Made by a program: the position numbers and the translations under genes. A stretch of 36,735 nt of DNA from Streptomyces chattanoogensis (GTDB taxonomy: Bacteria > Actinomycetota > Actinomycetes > Streptomycetales > Streptomycetaceae). Each line of letters opens with the position of its first letter. Positions within the stretch are counted from its first letter, which is position 1. The stretch lies in contig NZ_LGKG01000173.1 in the NCBI RefSeq assembly GCF_001294335.1, forward strand, positions 1 to 36,735. Reading direction: 5' to 3'. The notes under the pieces were generated by a model that made no database searches, was not told where the DNA came from, and saw nothing but the letters and a program-made list of their open reading frames with translations. Shown here piece after piece: positions 1 through 8,369 of this stretch.

Positions 1-577
1 CCCCCGCCCGCCGCAGGCGCAACGGCGAGAAGACGCATGGCGCCGCAGACAACAACGTACGGCCCAGGCAAAGCGCAGCGGAGGGGCCCGCCGCCAGGCG
101 CAACGGCGAACAACCCCCACGGCGGGAAAGCCGACAACGTACGGCCCAGGCAAACCGGCAGCGGAAAGACCTTTGACGTGATTCCGGTGGGGTATCCGAC
201 CCCGGAATGCAGGTGCCCGATTTGACCCATAAAAGAGCGAAATAGGCAATAGGCGAGGCCTAGCGGGCACCGGCTGTGCTTTTGCAATTACGGCTGGCTA
301 GATAAACCCCACCCCGGTGTGACCCCGCACATAGGACGCACATCACTTACGAGCCGGGGTAGTCGTCCCGCAGATGCCGTCTGAGCTGGACGTTCTCTAC
401 CCTCGACGCAATTTGCCGAGGACAGGTTCCACTAACCCGGGTCGTACGTCACAGCATTGCCGGGCGAATTTTCGGCCGCTAACAATGACTCCCGTCGCAA
501 GGCGCCGTGATCGGAATCGGCGCATTACGCCGCCGATGGTTCCTGCGACGTTCCCCTTTGGAGAGGTCGACCCAGCC
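1..577. other. Non-coding region upstream of the transglycosylase gene
   Basis: I see no convincing gene here; the short open frames lack a ribosome binding site and the codon bias of the neighbours. The first 154 bases carry an imperfect tandem duplication (separate entry). From about 230 the DNA is less GC-rich, as expected of a promoter/leader. TAGATA at 299-304 could be a -10 element, but no good -35 is visible. An inverted repeat (ACCCCGG at 311-317, CCGGGGT at 354-360, 36-base loop) follows. If transcription starts near 311 the mRNA leader is about 265 nt, long enough for regulation. Streptomyces cell-wall hydrolase genes can carry ydaO (c-di-AMP) riboswitches; I looked for the conserved blocks and did not find them. 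Confidence 0.5.
15..154. repeat. Imperfect tandem duplication, period about 81 bp
   Basis: Two blocks recur in the same order. AGGCGCAACGGCGA is at 15-28 and 96-109 (81 bases apart). ACAACGTACGGCCCAGGCAA is at 52-71 and 134-153 (82 apart). GCAGCGG follows each second block after a short variable spacer. The sequence between blocks differs, so the duplication is old or only the blocks are constrained. The first copy begins close to the window edge, so further copies may lie to the left. Confidence 0.75.
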
Positions 578-1339
578 ATGCCCAAGCACGCCATTCCTGG
601 ATTTACCCGCTTCACCCGGACCCACAAGCTTTCCGCGGCCGGTGTCGCCGCGGCCGGCGCCGCCGCCCTGGTCTTCTCCCTCGTCCCGGGTGCCGACGCC
701 GAGCAGGGCGCGAGCTCGAGCCAGGCCTCTGCCGCGGAGAACATCAACATCAAGCCGGTCGCCTTCAGCGAGGTCGCCACCGCGGTCAAGAGCCAGCAGG
801 CCACCGTCGCCAAGCAGGCCACCCAGACCGCCGCCCAGGCCAAGGCCGAGGCCGCCGCGAAGGCTGCTGCCGCGAAGAAGGCCGCCGCCGCGAAGGCCGC
901 CAAGGCCAGGGCCGCCGCCGCGGCGAAGGCGAAGGCCGAGAAGGCGCGCAAGGCGAAGCTGGCCGCGAGCCGGTCCGCGGCGCGTCCCGCCGCGCCCAAG
1001 CCGGTCAAGAAGGTCTACGCGAACAACCTGGACGGCTGGATCCGCGAGTCCCTGGACGTGATGGCCAAGAAGGGCATCCCCGGCTCGTACAACGGCATCT
1101 ACCGCAACATCATCCGGGAGTCGTCCGGCAACCCGATGGCGATCAACCTCTGGGACATCAACGCCCAGAACGGCATCCCCTCCAAGGGTCTGCTCCAGGT
1201 CATCGACCCGACCTTCAAGACGTGGCACGTCGAGGGCACCTCGTGGAACATCTACGACCCGGTCGCCAACATCACCGCCGCCTGCAACTACGCCGCCGAC
1301 AAGTACGGCTCGATGGACAACGTGAACTCGGCCTACTGA
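578..1339 (+). CDS. Secreted lytic transglycosylase-like (SLT domain) protein
   Basis: A 253-residue secreted protein. Residues 1-41 form a signal peptide (basic start, hydrophobic stretch about 20-36, cleavage likely after ADA). Residues about 72-145 are a low-complexity Ala/Lys/Arg-rich, probably helical linker that could contact anionic wall polymers. The C-terminal 105 residues resemble the goose-lysozyme/SLT fold: IIRESSGNP places the likely catalytic acid at Glu181, followed by the SKGLLQVIDPTF motif. The family cleaves the glycan strands of peptidoglycan outside the membrane. The start is the ATG after GGAGAGG (560-566); an upstream in-frame ATG at 374 would add 68 residues before the signal peptide and is rejected. 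It ends 22 bases before a strong bidirectional terminator. The family call is firm; enzymatic activity is inferred. Confidence 0.88.
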   Translation: MPKHAIPGFTRFTRTHKLSAAGVAAAGAAALVFSLVPGADAEQGASSSQASAAENINIKPVAFSEVATAVKSQQATVAKQATQTAAQAKAEAAAKAAAAKKAAAAKAAKARAAAAAKAKAEKARKAKLAASRSAARPAAPKPVKKVYANNLDGWIRESLDVMAKKGIPGSYNGIYRNIIRESSGNPMAINLWDINAQNGIPSKGLLQVIDPTFKTWHVEGTSWNIYDPVANITAACNYAADKYGSMDNVNSAY

Positions 1340-1360
1340 GCCGGCTCCCCCGTTCACACC

Positions 1361-1400
1361 GCCGAGGGGCGGCACCCGGTACCGGGTGCCGCCCCTCGGC
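1361..1400. terminator. Perfect 40-bp palindrome, bidirectional terminator
   Basis: Bases 1361-1380 and 1381-1400 are exact reverse complements with no spacer (arm GCCGAGGGGCGGCACCCGGT). It lies between the stop codons of two converging genes (1339 and 1422), where a bidirectional factor-independent terminator is expected. There is no clear U-tract, which is usual in Streptomyces. Confidence 0.85.
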
Positions 1401-1421
1401 GTTCTCGTACGGTGCGCGGTG

Positions 1422-3995
1422 CTACTTGCGCATGACCTCCGGCTCGTGGCGGCGCAGCAGCCGGGCGACGACGAAGGCGAGCCCGACGCCCAGCGCGAGC
1501 AGGATGATCACGTCCATCACATAGACGCCGGTCTGGTGCTTCCAGAGGGCGTCGGGGTTGCCCGGCTCCCACGGCAGCAGCGTGTTCATGTCGGCGGTCG
1601 CGCCCATCGCGGCGACGGCCCAGCGCGACGGCATCAGCCAGGCGACCTGGGCGACGCCCGGGGTGTCGAAGAGCTGGAAGAGGACGCCGGTGAAGACGAC
1701 CTGGACGATGGCGAACATGACCAGCAGCGGCATGGTCTTCTCAGCGGTCTTGACCAGCGCGGAGATGATCAGGCCGAACATCATCGAGGTGAAGCCGAGC
1801 GCGATGATCGCCACCGCCAGCTCGATGGCCGGGGCCTTGGGCACGATCAGGCCCTCGGAGGGCATGTTGCGGGTCGAGAAGCCGATCGCGGCGATGAGAC
1901 CGCCCTGGATGGCGGTGACCACCCCGAGCACGATGACCTTCGACATCAGATACGCCGACCGCGACAGGCCGGTGGCCCGTTCGCGCTCGTAGATGACCCG
2001 TTCCTTGATCAGCTCACGGACGGAGTTGGCCGCGCCGGAGAAGCACATGCCGACCGCGAGGATCAGCATGATGGTGCTGGCGTCGCGGTTGGTCCGGGCC
2101 TTGCGCAGCGGTCCGTACGCCAGGCCGTAGTCGCTGGGGATCAGCATCGAGACGACACCGAGCACCGCGGGCAGGATCAGCATCAGGGCCAGGAAGCCGC
2201 GGTCGGAGGCGAGCACCGAGACATAGCGCCGCATCAGCGTCCACAGCTGCGAGCCCCAGCTCTGGGACTTCTGCATCCGGGCCGGCGGCGCCTGGACGTT
2301 CACCGACTGCGGGGCGACGGCGTCGATGTCCGCGGCGTAGAGCTGGTAGTGCGGGGAGCCGCGCCAGCGGCCCATCCAGTCGTAGTCGCGGTAGTTCTCG
2401 AAGGCCGAGAAGACATCCGCCCAGGTGTCGTACTGGAAGAAGTTCAGCGCCTCCTCGGGCGGGCCGAAGTAGGCCACACCGCCGCCCGGGGCCATCACCA
2501 GCAGTTTGTCGCAGATGCCGAGCTCGGCGACCGAGTGGGTGACGACCAGGACGGTGCGGCCGTCGTCCGCGAGGCCGCGCAGCAGCTGCATGACATCGCG
2601 GTCCATGCCCGGGTCGAGGCCGGAGGTCGGCTCGTCCAGGAAGATCAGCGACGGCTTGGTCAGCAGCTCCAGGGCGACCGAGACGCGCTTGCGCTGGCCG
2701 CCGGAGAGCGAGGTGACCTTCTTCTCCTTGTGCACGTGCAGCTTGAGCTCGTGCAGGACCTCGTCGATCCGGGCCTCGCGCTCGGCCTCGGCGGTGTCAC
2801 CGGGGAAGCGGAGCTTGGCGGCGTAGCGCAGGGCCTTCTGGACGGTCAGCTCCTTGTGGAGGATGTCGTCCTGCGGGACCAGACCGATGCGCTGGCGGAG
2901 CGCGGCGAATTCCTTGTAGAGGTTCCGGTTGTCGTAGAGGACATCGCCCTGGTTGGCGGGGCGGTAGCCGGTCAGCGCCTTGAGCAGGGTCGACTTGCCG
3001 GAGCCGGACGGGCCGATGACGGCGATCAGCGACTTCTCCGGCACGCCGAAGGAGACGTCCTTGAGGATCTGCTTGCCGCCGTCGACGGTGACGGTCAGGT
3101 GGCGGGCCGAGAAGGAGACCTCGCCGGTGTCGACGAACTCCTCCAGGCGGTCGCCGACCAGCCGGAAGGTGGAGTGGCCGACGCCGATGATGTCGTTCGG
3201 GCCGACCGGGGCCTTGCCGGACTTGGGGACCGGCTGGCCGTTGATGTACGTGCCGTTGTGGCTGCCGAGGTCATGGATCTCGAAGCGGCCGTCGGGGGTG
3301 GCCCGGAACTCGGCGTGATGGCGGGAGACCTGGAGGTCGGAGACGACCAGTTCGTTCTCCAGCGCACGGCCGATCCGCATGACGCGGCCCTGGTCGAGGC
3401 GGTGGAACGTGGTCGGGCTGCGGTCGCCGTGGGCCTGCGGGGCCGGGCCGCCCGCGTTCTGGGCGGGGCGCTGCTGGGGGCCGGGCTGCTGCGGGGGCAC
3501 GGCCTGCTGCGGCTGCTGGCCCTGCTGCGGCGGGATGTACGGGGGCTGCTGGGCCTGCGGCGGCGCCTGCCAGCCCTGCGGGGCGGGCTGCTGCTGCGCG
3601 GGCGCCTGGTGACCGGGCGCCTGGTGTGCGGGCGGTGCCTGCCAGCCCTGCTGCTGCGGCGCCGCCGAGGGCTGCGCGCCGACGGCGCCGGCGGCCGGCG
3701 CGGCGGCGGCCGAGAGGCTCATCCGCGGACCGGAGGTCGCGTTGCCCAGGTGGACGACCGAGCCGGGGCCGATCTCCATCTGGTGGATCCGCTGACCCTG
3801 GACGTAGGTGCCGTTGGTGCTGCCCTGGTCTTCGATGATCCAGCTGCGGCCGGCCCACCGTACGGTGGCGTGCCGCCAGGAGACTCTGGCGTCATCGAGC
3901 GCCATGTCGCCCTGCGGATCACGGCCCACGGTGTAGGAGCGCGACGGATCGAGCGTCCACGTCCTACCGTTCAATTCGAGTACGAGTTCAGGCAC
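1422..3995 (-). CDS. ABC transporter with two FHA domains (ATPase-permease fusion)
   Basis: An 857-residue ABC half-transporter of the ABCG type. FHA domain 1 (about 5-85) has the RDPQG, S-R-H and STNGTY signature. A Gln/Pro-rich linker runs about 107-200. FHA domain 2 (about 203-275) has RIGR, SRHH and SHNGTY. The ATPase has Walker A GPSGSGKST near 328, LSGGQ near 428 and Walker B LIFLDEPTSGLD near 450. A six-helix ABC2-type permease fills about 580-857. FHA domains bind phosphothreonine, so a Ser/Thr kinase partner is expected; substrate unknown. I chose GTG at 3995 because the protein then begins directly with FHA strand 1; GTG at 4028 would add 11 unrelated residues. Transcription is convergent with the transglycosylase gene. 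Confidence 0.9.
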   Translation of the reverse strand: MPELVLELNGRTWTLDPSRSYTVGRDPQGDMALDDARVSWRHATVRWAGRSWIIEDQGSTNGTYVQGQRIHQMEIGPGSVVHLGNATSGPRMSLSAAAAPAAGAVGAQPSAAPQQQGWQAPPAHQAPGHQAPAQQQPAPQGWQAPPQAQQPPYIPPQQGQQPQQAVPPQQPGPQQRPAQNAGGPAPQAHGDRSPTTFHRLDQGRVMRIGRALENELVVSDLQVSRHHAEFRATPDGRFEIHDLGSHNGTYINGQPVPKSGKAPVGPNDIIGVGHSTFRLVGDRLEEFVDTGEVSFSARHLTVTVDGGKQILKDVSFGVPEKSLIAVIGPSGSGKSTLLKALTGYRPANQGDVLYDNRNLYKEFAALRQRIGLVPQDDILHKELTVQKALRYAAKLRFPGDTAEAEREARIDEVLHELKLHVHKEKKVTSLSGGQRKRVSVALELLTKPSLIFLDEPTSGLDPGMDRDVMQLLRGLADDGRTVLVVTHSVAELGICDKLLVMAPGGGVAYFGPPEEALNFFQYDTWADVFSAFENYRDYDWMGRWRGSPHYQLYAADIDAVAPQSVNVQAPPARMQKSQSWGSQLWTLMRRYVSVLASDRGFLALMLILPAVLGVVSMLIPSDYGLAYGPLRKARTNRDASTIMLILAVGMCFSGAANSVRELIKERVIYERERATGLSRSAYLMSKVIVLGVVTAIQGGLIAAIGFSTRNMPSEGLIVPKAPAIELAVAIIALGFTSMMFGLIISALVKTAEKTMPLLVMFAIVQVVFTGVLFQLFDTPGVAQVAWLMPSRWAVAAMGATADMNTLLPWEPGNPDALWKHQTGVYVMDVIILLALGVGLAFVVARLLRRHEPEVMRK

Positions 3996-4453
3996 TCCAG
4001 CCCCATTACATAGTCCCCCGAGCGACACCCTGGATGGGAAGTCAGGGATGGCGATTCATCGTGAGGAACTATTTCAGGCTCGGCCCGCCGACCGGAAACC
4101 GGGAGGGGACCGGGGCGCATCGGTCTCGCGGGGGCGCCCGGCGATGACTCCCCGCGGGCCGGAAGGGCCCGGAGATGCCGGGGATCGGCGGTTTACGGCG
4201 GTTCCGGGTGCTCTGCGTCCCGAGCCCGAGGCGCGCTTCGGGCGAAATGGCCGCATCGAAGGGGGAGTTGGCACCGCGGTTCACCCGTATGGGTGTATCC
4301 GGCGGTGCGGACCGGACACGAGTCGGTAACGATCGACTTCACCGGTGGGCATGGGGGCGCCGGGGGTACGGGCGCGGCAGTCGGGCGGACGCGCGGTCCG
4401 AAGCACGGACACCTGTACGGCCGGGCCCGGCCGCCGGTTACCGTAAGGACACC
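3996..4453. other. Divergent intergenic region before serB
   Basis: About 460 bases between the FHA-ABC gene (minus) and serB (plus). It must hold both promoters. Open frames here lack ribosome binding sites and known domains. TATGTAAT lies just upstream of the FHA-ABC start on the minus strand and could be its -10 element, which would give a very short leader. A small CACCC/GGGTG hairpin lies at 4282-4295. No promoter can be assigned confidently to serB, and I see no recognisable riboswitch. Confidence 0.4.
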
Positions 4454-5695
4454 ATGAGCGCATCGCAGATCCCACCTGCCACCGCCGTACCGGGCGATGA
4501 CGTACCGACCCTCCTCGTGAAGATCTTCGGGAAGGACCGGCCCGGCATCACCGCAGGTCTCTTCGACACTCTTGCCGCCTACTCCGTCGATGTCGTGGAC
4601 ATCGAGCAGATCGTGACGCGGGGCCGTATCACCCTGTGTGCGCTGGTCACCGCCCCCTCCCCCGGCGGGTCCGGCGCGGCCGAGGGCGATCTGCGGGCCA
4701 CCGTGCACAGCTGGGCCGAGTCGATGCAGCTCCAAGCGGAGATCATCTCCGGCCGGGGCGACAACCGTCCGCGCGGTGTCGGCCGCTCGCATGTGACGGT
4801 GCTGGGGCACCCGCTCACCGCGGAGTCGACCGCCTGTATCACCGCCGCCATAACGTCCGCGGGCGGCAATATCGACCGTATCTTCCGGCTGGCGAAGTAC
4901 CCGGTGACCGCTGTCGAGTTCGCGGTGTCCGGTGCGGCGACCGACGCGCTGCGGTCCGTGCTGGCGCTCGAAGCCGCGCGGCTCGGGGTGGATGTCGCGG
5001 TGGTCGCGGCGGGGCTGCAGCGCCGGGCGGAGCGGCTGATCGTGATGGACGTGGACTCCACGCTCATCCAGGACGAGGTCATCGAGTTGTTCGCGGCGCA
5101 TGCCGGCTGTGAGGCCGAGGTCGCCGAGGTGACCGCCGCGGCGATGCGCGGTGAACTGGACTTCGAGCAGTCGCTGCACGCCCGGGTGGCGCTGCTGGCC
5201 GGGCTGGACGCCTCCGTGGTGGAGACCGTGCGCAAGGAGGTACGGCTCACCCCCGGGGCCCGCACCCTGGTGCGGACCCTCAAGCGGCTCGGCTATCAAG
5301 TCGGCGTGGTCTCGGGCGGATTCACGCAGGTCACCGACGCGCTCAAGGAGGAGCTGGGGCTGGACTTCGCCGCCGCCAACACCCTGGAGGTCGCGGACGG
5401 CAAGTTCACCGGCCGGGTGACCGGCGACATCGTGGACCGGGCGGGGAAGGCGCGGCTGCTGCGCCGCTTCGCGCAGGAGGCCGGGGTGCCGCTGGACCAG
5501 ACGGTGGCGATCGGGGACGGCGCCAACGACCTGGACATGCTCAACACGGCGGGGCTCGGGGTCGCCTTCAATGCCAAGCCGGTCGTACGGGAGGCGGCGC
5601 ACACCGCGGTGAACGTGCCGTTCCTGGACACCGTGCTGTATCTGCTGGGCGTCACCCGGGAAGAGGTCGAGGCGGCGGACATGCACCTCGAGTGA
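4454..5695 (+). CDS. serB: Phosphoserine phosphatase SerB
   Basis: A 413-residue enzyme for the last step of serine synthesis (O-phosphoserine to serine plus phosphate), cytoplasmic and Mg-dependent. An N-terminal ACT domain (about 17-95, LLVKIFGKDRPGITAGLF) and a second ACT-like segment (about 112-180) precede a HAD phosphatase domain. HAD motif I DVDSTLIQDE starts near 198 and supplies the Asp nucleophile; motif II VVSGGFT is near 285 and motif IV GDGANDLDML near 355. This two-ACT-plus-HAD layout matches actinobacterial SerB, and the ACT part suggests regulation by amino acids. The ATG follows TAAGGA. It stands alone and is followed by a terminator shared with the next convergent gene. Confidence 0.95.
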   Translation: MSASQIPPATAVPGDDVPTLLVKIFGKDRPGITAGLFDTLAAYSVDVVDIEQIVTRGRITLCALVTAPSPGGSGAAEGDLRATVHSWAESMQLQAEIISGRGDNRPRGVGRSHVTVLGHPLTAESTACITAAITSAGGNIDRIFRLAKYPVTAVEFAVSGAATDALRSVLALEAARLGVDVAVVAAGLQRRAERLIVMDVDSTLIQDEVIELFAAHAGCEAEVAEVTAAAMRGELDFEQSLHARVALLAGLDASVVETVRKEVRLTPGARTLVRTLKRLGYQVGVVSGGFTQVTDALKEELGLDFAAANTLEVADGKFTGRVTGDIVDRAGKARLLRRFAQEAGVPLDQTVAIGDGANDLDMLNTAGLGVAFNAKPVVREAAHTAVNVPFLDTVLYLLGVTREEVEAADMHLE

Positions 5696-5721
5696 CCTGC
5701 TGAGACGGCTGAGACGTGAAG

Positions 5722-5750
5722 GGGGCCCGGCGCGCACTGTGCCGGGCCCC
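5722..5750. terminator. Bidirectional terminator hairpin between serB and the phosphatase gene
   Basis: GGGGCCCGGC (5722-5731) pairs with GCCGGGCCCC (5741-5750) across a 9-base loop. It sits between two converging genes (stops at 5695 and 5776). Confidence 0.8.
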
Positions 5751-5775
5751 TCCCGTTCCGCCGCCGTCCGCGGGA

Positions 5776-6294
5776 TCAGTCGTGCGGCGCCCAGAACGCG
5801 ACCAGCCGGCCGACGCCGTGCTCGACCGTCTTCCAGGAACCCGTGAAGGTCACCACGGCGATGGAGGCCGTCGGGAAGCCGCTGCGGTTCATCCGCGGCA
5901 GCAGATCGCCTTCCGCCTCGCCCGCGAGCGCGTCGGCGAGGGCGTGCATGCCCGGGTTGTGGCCGACGAGCATCAGATCTTGGACGTCGTCGGAGGTCTC
6001 GTTCAAAAGCGCGATGAGCTCGCCGAGGGAGGCCTCGTACAGCCGCTCCTCGTACACGGTCCGGGGTCGCTGCGGGAGCTCGTGGACGGCGAGCTTCCAT
6101 GTCTCACGGGTACGGACGGCCGTCGAGCACAGGGTGAGATCGGGGGTGACCCCGGTGCCTGCCAGCCAGCGGCCGGCGGCCGGGGAGTCCCTGCGGCCAC
6201 GGTCGGCGAGCGGGCGCTCATGGTCGTCGACATCCGACCATTCGGCCTTTGCATGTCGGAGGAGGACAATCCGGCGAGATGTTTCGGCGCTCAT
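5776..6294 (-). CDS. SixA-type histidine phosphatase
   Basis: A 172-residue histidine-phosphatase-superfamily protein. LLRHAKAEW (11-19) gives the RHG-like motif with His14 as the probable phosphohistidine nucleophile, and LVGHNPGMH (109-117) supplies the second catalytic His112. The size and HAKAEW/GHNPG pattern match the SixA branch, which removes phosphate from His residues in E. coli phosphorelay or PTS proteins; the partner here is unknown. The ATG is preceded by a weak GGGA. It converges on serB and probably shares its terminator. Confidence 0.85.
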   Translation of the reverse strand: MSAETSRRIVLLRHAKAEWSDVDDHERPLADRGRRDSPAAGRWLAGTGVTPDLTLCSTAVRTRETWKLAVHELPQRPRTVYEERLYEASLGELIALLNETSDDVQDLMLVGHNPGMHALADALAGEAEGDLLPRMNRSGFPTASIAVVTFTGSWKTVEHGVGRLVAFWAPHD

Positions 6295-6382
6295 GCGTCC
6301 CAGCTTCGCATGAAAGGCAGCGCGCGGCGCGGGGTGTTGAGGGCCTCCGCTCCGCCGGGTGACGGCCCGGCTCGCAAGATCA

Positions 6383-6607
6383 TCAGGCTCGTACGCCCAC
6401 CAGCCGCGCGAGGATCTCCAGCAGCGCCACCGGCCCGCTGTGGAACGCCTCGGCCGCGCTCGCCTCGGACGAGCCGGATATCAGCGCGAGGAGGGCGGCG
6501 AAGGAGAGCACCGGCAGGACCAGCGCCCACCAGGGCAGTCGCATCCGCAGGCCAGAGGCGCCCGGGGCGCTGGCGGCGGGCGGCGGCCTGCGGGACGCGG
6601 CGGGCAT
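6383..6607 (-). CDS. Small single-span membrane protein
   Basis: A 74-residue protein. Residues 1-23 are Pro/Ala/Arg-rich, one hydrophobic helix spans about 24-44 (WWALVLPVLSFAALLALI), and a short Ala-rich amphipathic tail follows. The ATG is preceded by a good GGAGG (6-7 bases upstream), which supports a real gene despite its size. I recognise no family. It lies 88 bases before the SixA-like gene on the same strand and may be transcribed with it. Confidence 0.6.
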   Translation of the reverse strand: MPAASRRPPPAASAPGASGLRMRLPWWALVLPVLSFAALLALISGSSEASAAEAFHSGPVALLEILARLVGVRA

Positions 6608-6710
6608 GGAGATCGCCTCCGTGACGGATCGAAGGGCTGCGCGGCCGCGGGCAGCGGCGCGCCCACCGCGGCGGGCGGTGTACTTCGAAGCTACGGATCT
6701 CCGGCGGCCG

Positions 6711-6762
6711 TTCCCTCAGGGAAACCCCCGACTTGTCCCTGAGACGGACCCCTAGGGGGATG
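6711..6762. promoter_or_regulatory. Cluster of short palindromes upstream of the 74-residue gene
   Basis: TTCCCTCAGGGAA (6711-6723) is a palindrome around one base; TCAGGGA and TCCCTGA form an overlapping wider inverted repeat; CCCCTAGGGG follows about 25 bases later. They lie between the small membrane genes on the minus strand, where an operator or promoter is possible. No regulator can be named. Confidence 0.3.
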
Positions 6763-6786
6763 GGGGAAGGCCCCGCCCCCGGCCCG

Positions 6787-6903
6787 TCATGGCGCGGCGA
6801 TACTCGCGATGATCCCGACGACGACGGTCACGCCGAGCATGAGGCCCAGGACGAGGAGCAGCTTCTTCTGGCTGCCCTGCGGGTTCGGTTCGAGCACTGG
6901 CAT
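6787..6903 (-). CDS. SGM_5486-type transporter-associated peptide
   Basis: A 38-residue peptide: a polar start (MPVLEPNPQGSQKK) then one transmembrane helix (LLLVLGLMLGVTVVVGIIA). From memory it matches the SGM_5486 family of transporter-associated peptides, found directly downstream of MFS transporter genes in Streptomyces; here it starts 16 bases after the MFS stop. The arrangement implies co-transcription and perhaps a role as a small accessory subunit. It is easily missed by automatic gene calling. Confidence 0.75.
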   Translation of the reverse strand: MPVLEPNPQGSQKKLLLVLGLMLGVTVVVGIIASIAAP

Positions 6904-6919
6904 GGGCCCAGTGTCGCAC

Positions 6920-8221
6920 TCACCTCTCGTCCTCGATGCGGCGGTCCCGGCCCGCCAGCATCCCCACCGCCATCTGCGGCACCAGCAGCCCCGCCATCAG
7001 CGCGATCGGCAGGCCCCAGCCGCCGCTGTGCTGGTAGAGCGCACCGACCAGCAGCGGACCGGGAAGGGAGATCAGATAGCCGACGGACTGCACGAAGGCC
7101 GACAGCTTGGCCACACCTGCCGAGCTGGACGAGCGCATCCCGATCATGGTCAGGGCCAACGGGAAGGAGCAGTTCGCGATGCCCATCAGCAGCGCCCAGA
7201 CCCAGGCGCCGGCGGCCGGGGCCAGCCACAGCCCGGCGTAACCGGCCAGACCGCAGGCGGCGAGCCCCACCGCGAGCGGACCCTGATGCCGCATCCGGGT
7301 GGCCAGCCGCGGCAGGACGAAGGAGAGCGGGACGCCCATCGCCATCGTGACGGCGAGCAGCACCCCCGCGGTGCCCGCGGAGACCCCGGCGTCGCGGAAG
7401 ATCTGCGGCATCCAGCCCATCGTGACGTAGGCGGCGGTGGCCTGGAGGCCGAAGAAGACGGCGAGTGCCCATGCGGTCGGCGACGAGGTGATCCGTACGG
7501 GGGGTTCCGCGGCGGTCCCGGCACCGTCGGCGGACGCTCCCGGGGCGGCGGGGCGCCGGCGGACGACCGCGAGCCAGGGCAGTACGGCGACGGCGGCGAG
7601 CCCCGCCCACACCGCCAGCCCGCTCTGCCAACTGCCGCCCAGCGCGGCGGTCATGGGCACGGTGACGGCCGCGGCCAGCGATGTCCCCAGGGCCAGCGCC
7701 ATGGAATACAGGCCGGTCATCGGGCCGACCCGGTCGGGGAACCAGCTCTTGATGACGACCGGCATCAGCACGTTGCCGACCGCGATACCGGCCAGGGCGA
7801 GCGCGCTGGCGGCGAGAAAACCCGCGGTGCCGCCGGTGAACGGCCGCAGCGCGAGGCCGGCGGCTATCGCGGCCATTCCGCCGCAGACGACGGCGCCGGG
7901 GCCGAACCGCCTGGCCAGGCGGGGTGCCGCGATCCCGAAGACGGCGAAGCACAGCGACGGTACGGAGGTCAGCAGCCCGGCGACGGTGCCGCTCATGCCG
8001 AGGCCCTCGCGGACCTCCTTCAGGAGCGCGCCGAGGCTGGTGATGGCGGGACGGAGGTTGAGCGCGGCGAGGACGATCCCGGCGATCACGATCCGGGACA
8101 GCCACCGTGCCTCTCCGCCGCCGGGGCGGGCGGCGGAGGCGTCCTCGCCGCTCTCGAGGGGGCGCGGGGTCGTGGCGGGCTCTGCGTCGGGGCCGAGGGT
8201 CGCAAGGTCTTCGTCTGCCAT
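6920..8221 (-). CDS. MFS transporter, CynX/NimT type
   Basis: A 433-residue protein with about 12 hydrophobic helices after a polar N-terminal tail of about 35 residues. LNLRPAITSLGALL in helix 1 is typical of the CynX/NimT family (cyanate, 2-nitroimidazole and other small organic solutes); substrate not predictable. Three in-frame ATGs lie at 8233, 8230 and 8221, none with a ribosome binding site. A TATGAT -10 overlaps the first two, which places the transcription start at or next to the 8221 ATG and suggests a leaderless mRNA. The divergent FadR-type regulator is the obvious candidate controller. Confidence 0.88.
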   Translation of the reverse strand: MADEDLATLGPDAEPATTPRPLESGEDASAARPGGGEARWLSRIVIAGIVLAALNLRPAITSLGALLKEVREGLGMSGTVAGLLTSVPSLCFAVFGIAAPRLARRFGPGAVVCGGMAAIAAGLALRPFTGGTAGFLAASALALAGIAVGNVLMPVVIKSWFPDRVGPMTGLYSMALALGTSLAAAVTVPMTAALGGSWQSGLAVWAGLAAVAVLPWLAVVRRRPAAPGASADGAGTAAEPPVRITSSPTAWALAVFFGLQATAAYVTMGWMPQIFRDAGVSAGTAGVLLAVTMAMGVPLSFVLPRLATRMRHQGPLAVGLAACGLAGYAGLWLAPAAGAWVWALLMGIANCSFPLALTMIGMRSSSSAGVAKLSAFVQSVGYLISLPGPLLVGALYQHSGGWGLPIALMAGLLVPQMAVGMLAGRDRRIEDER

Positions 8222-8228
8222 GCGCGCC

Positions 8229-8259
8229 ATCATAGAATCATGGGATGAATGGTTGTCCA
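8229..8259 (-). promoter_or_regulatory. Probable promoter giving a leaderless MFS mRNA
   Basis: On the minus strand TATGAT (8234-8229) matches a -10 element, and TGGACA (8259-8254) matches the -35 consensus at 5 of 6 positions, with a 19-base spacer. Transcription would start about 7 bases past the -10, at or next to the ATG at 8221, so the message would have essentially no leader. That fits the missing ribosome binding site. The spacer is slightly long. Confidence 0.5.
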
Positions 8260-8369
8260 CTCGTCGAGGCCGCGGTTGCGGATAGCCTCTGCCGTCGCGC
8301 ACCGCGCCAGGGACCGCACGGGCCCGCCGGCGCCGCCCTCCGTACGCCCCACCCCTCCGGAGCACCGTC

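Noticed and set aside
230..310. tRNA-like fragment
   Set aside because: No acceptor/anticodon/TpsiC arms can be aligned.
374..577. N-terminal extension of the transglycosylase gene
   Set aside because: The extra 68 residues precede a good signal peptide and the ribosome binding site lies before 578.
300..577. ydaO (c-di-AMP) riboswitch before the transglycosylase gene
   Set aside because: The expected conserved blocks were not found; only an unrelated inverted repeat is present.
1386..4013. Long plus-strand open frame opposite the FHA-ABC gene
   Set aside because: Antisense shadow; the translated product has no recognisable domain while the minus strand reads as an intact ABC transporter.
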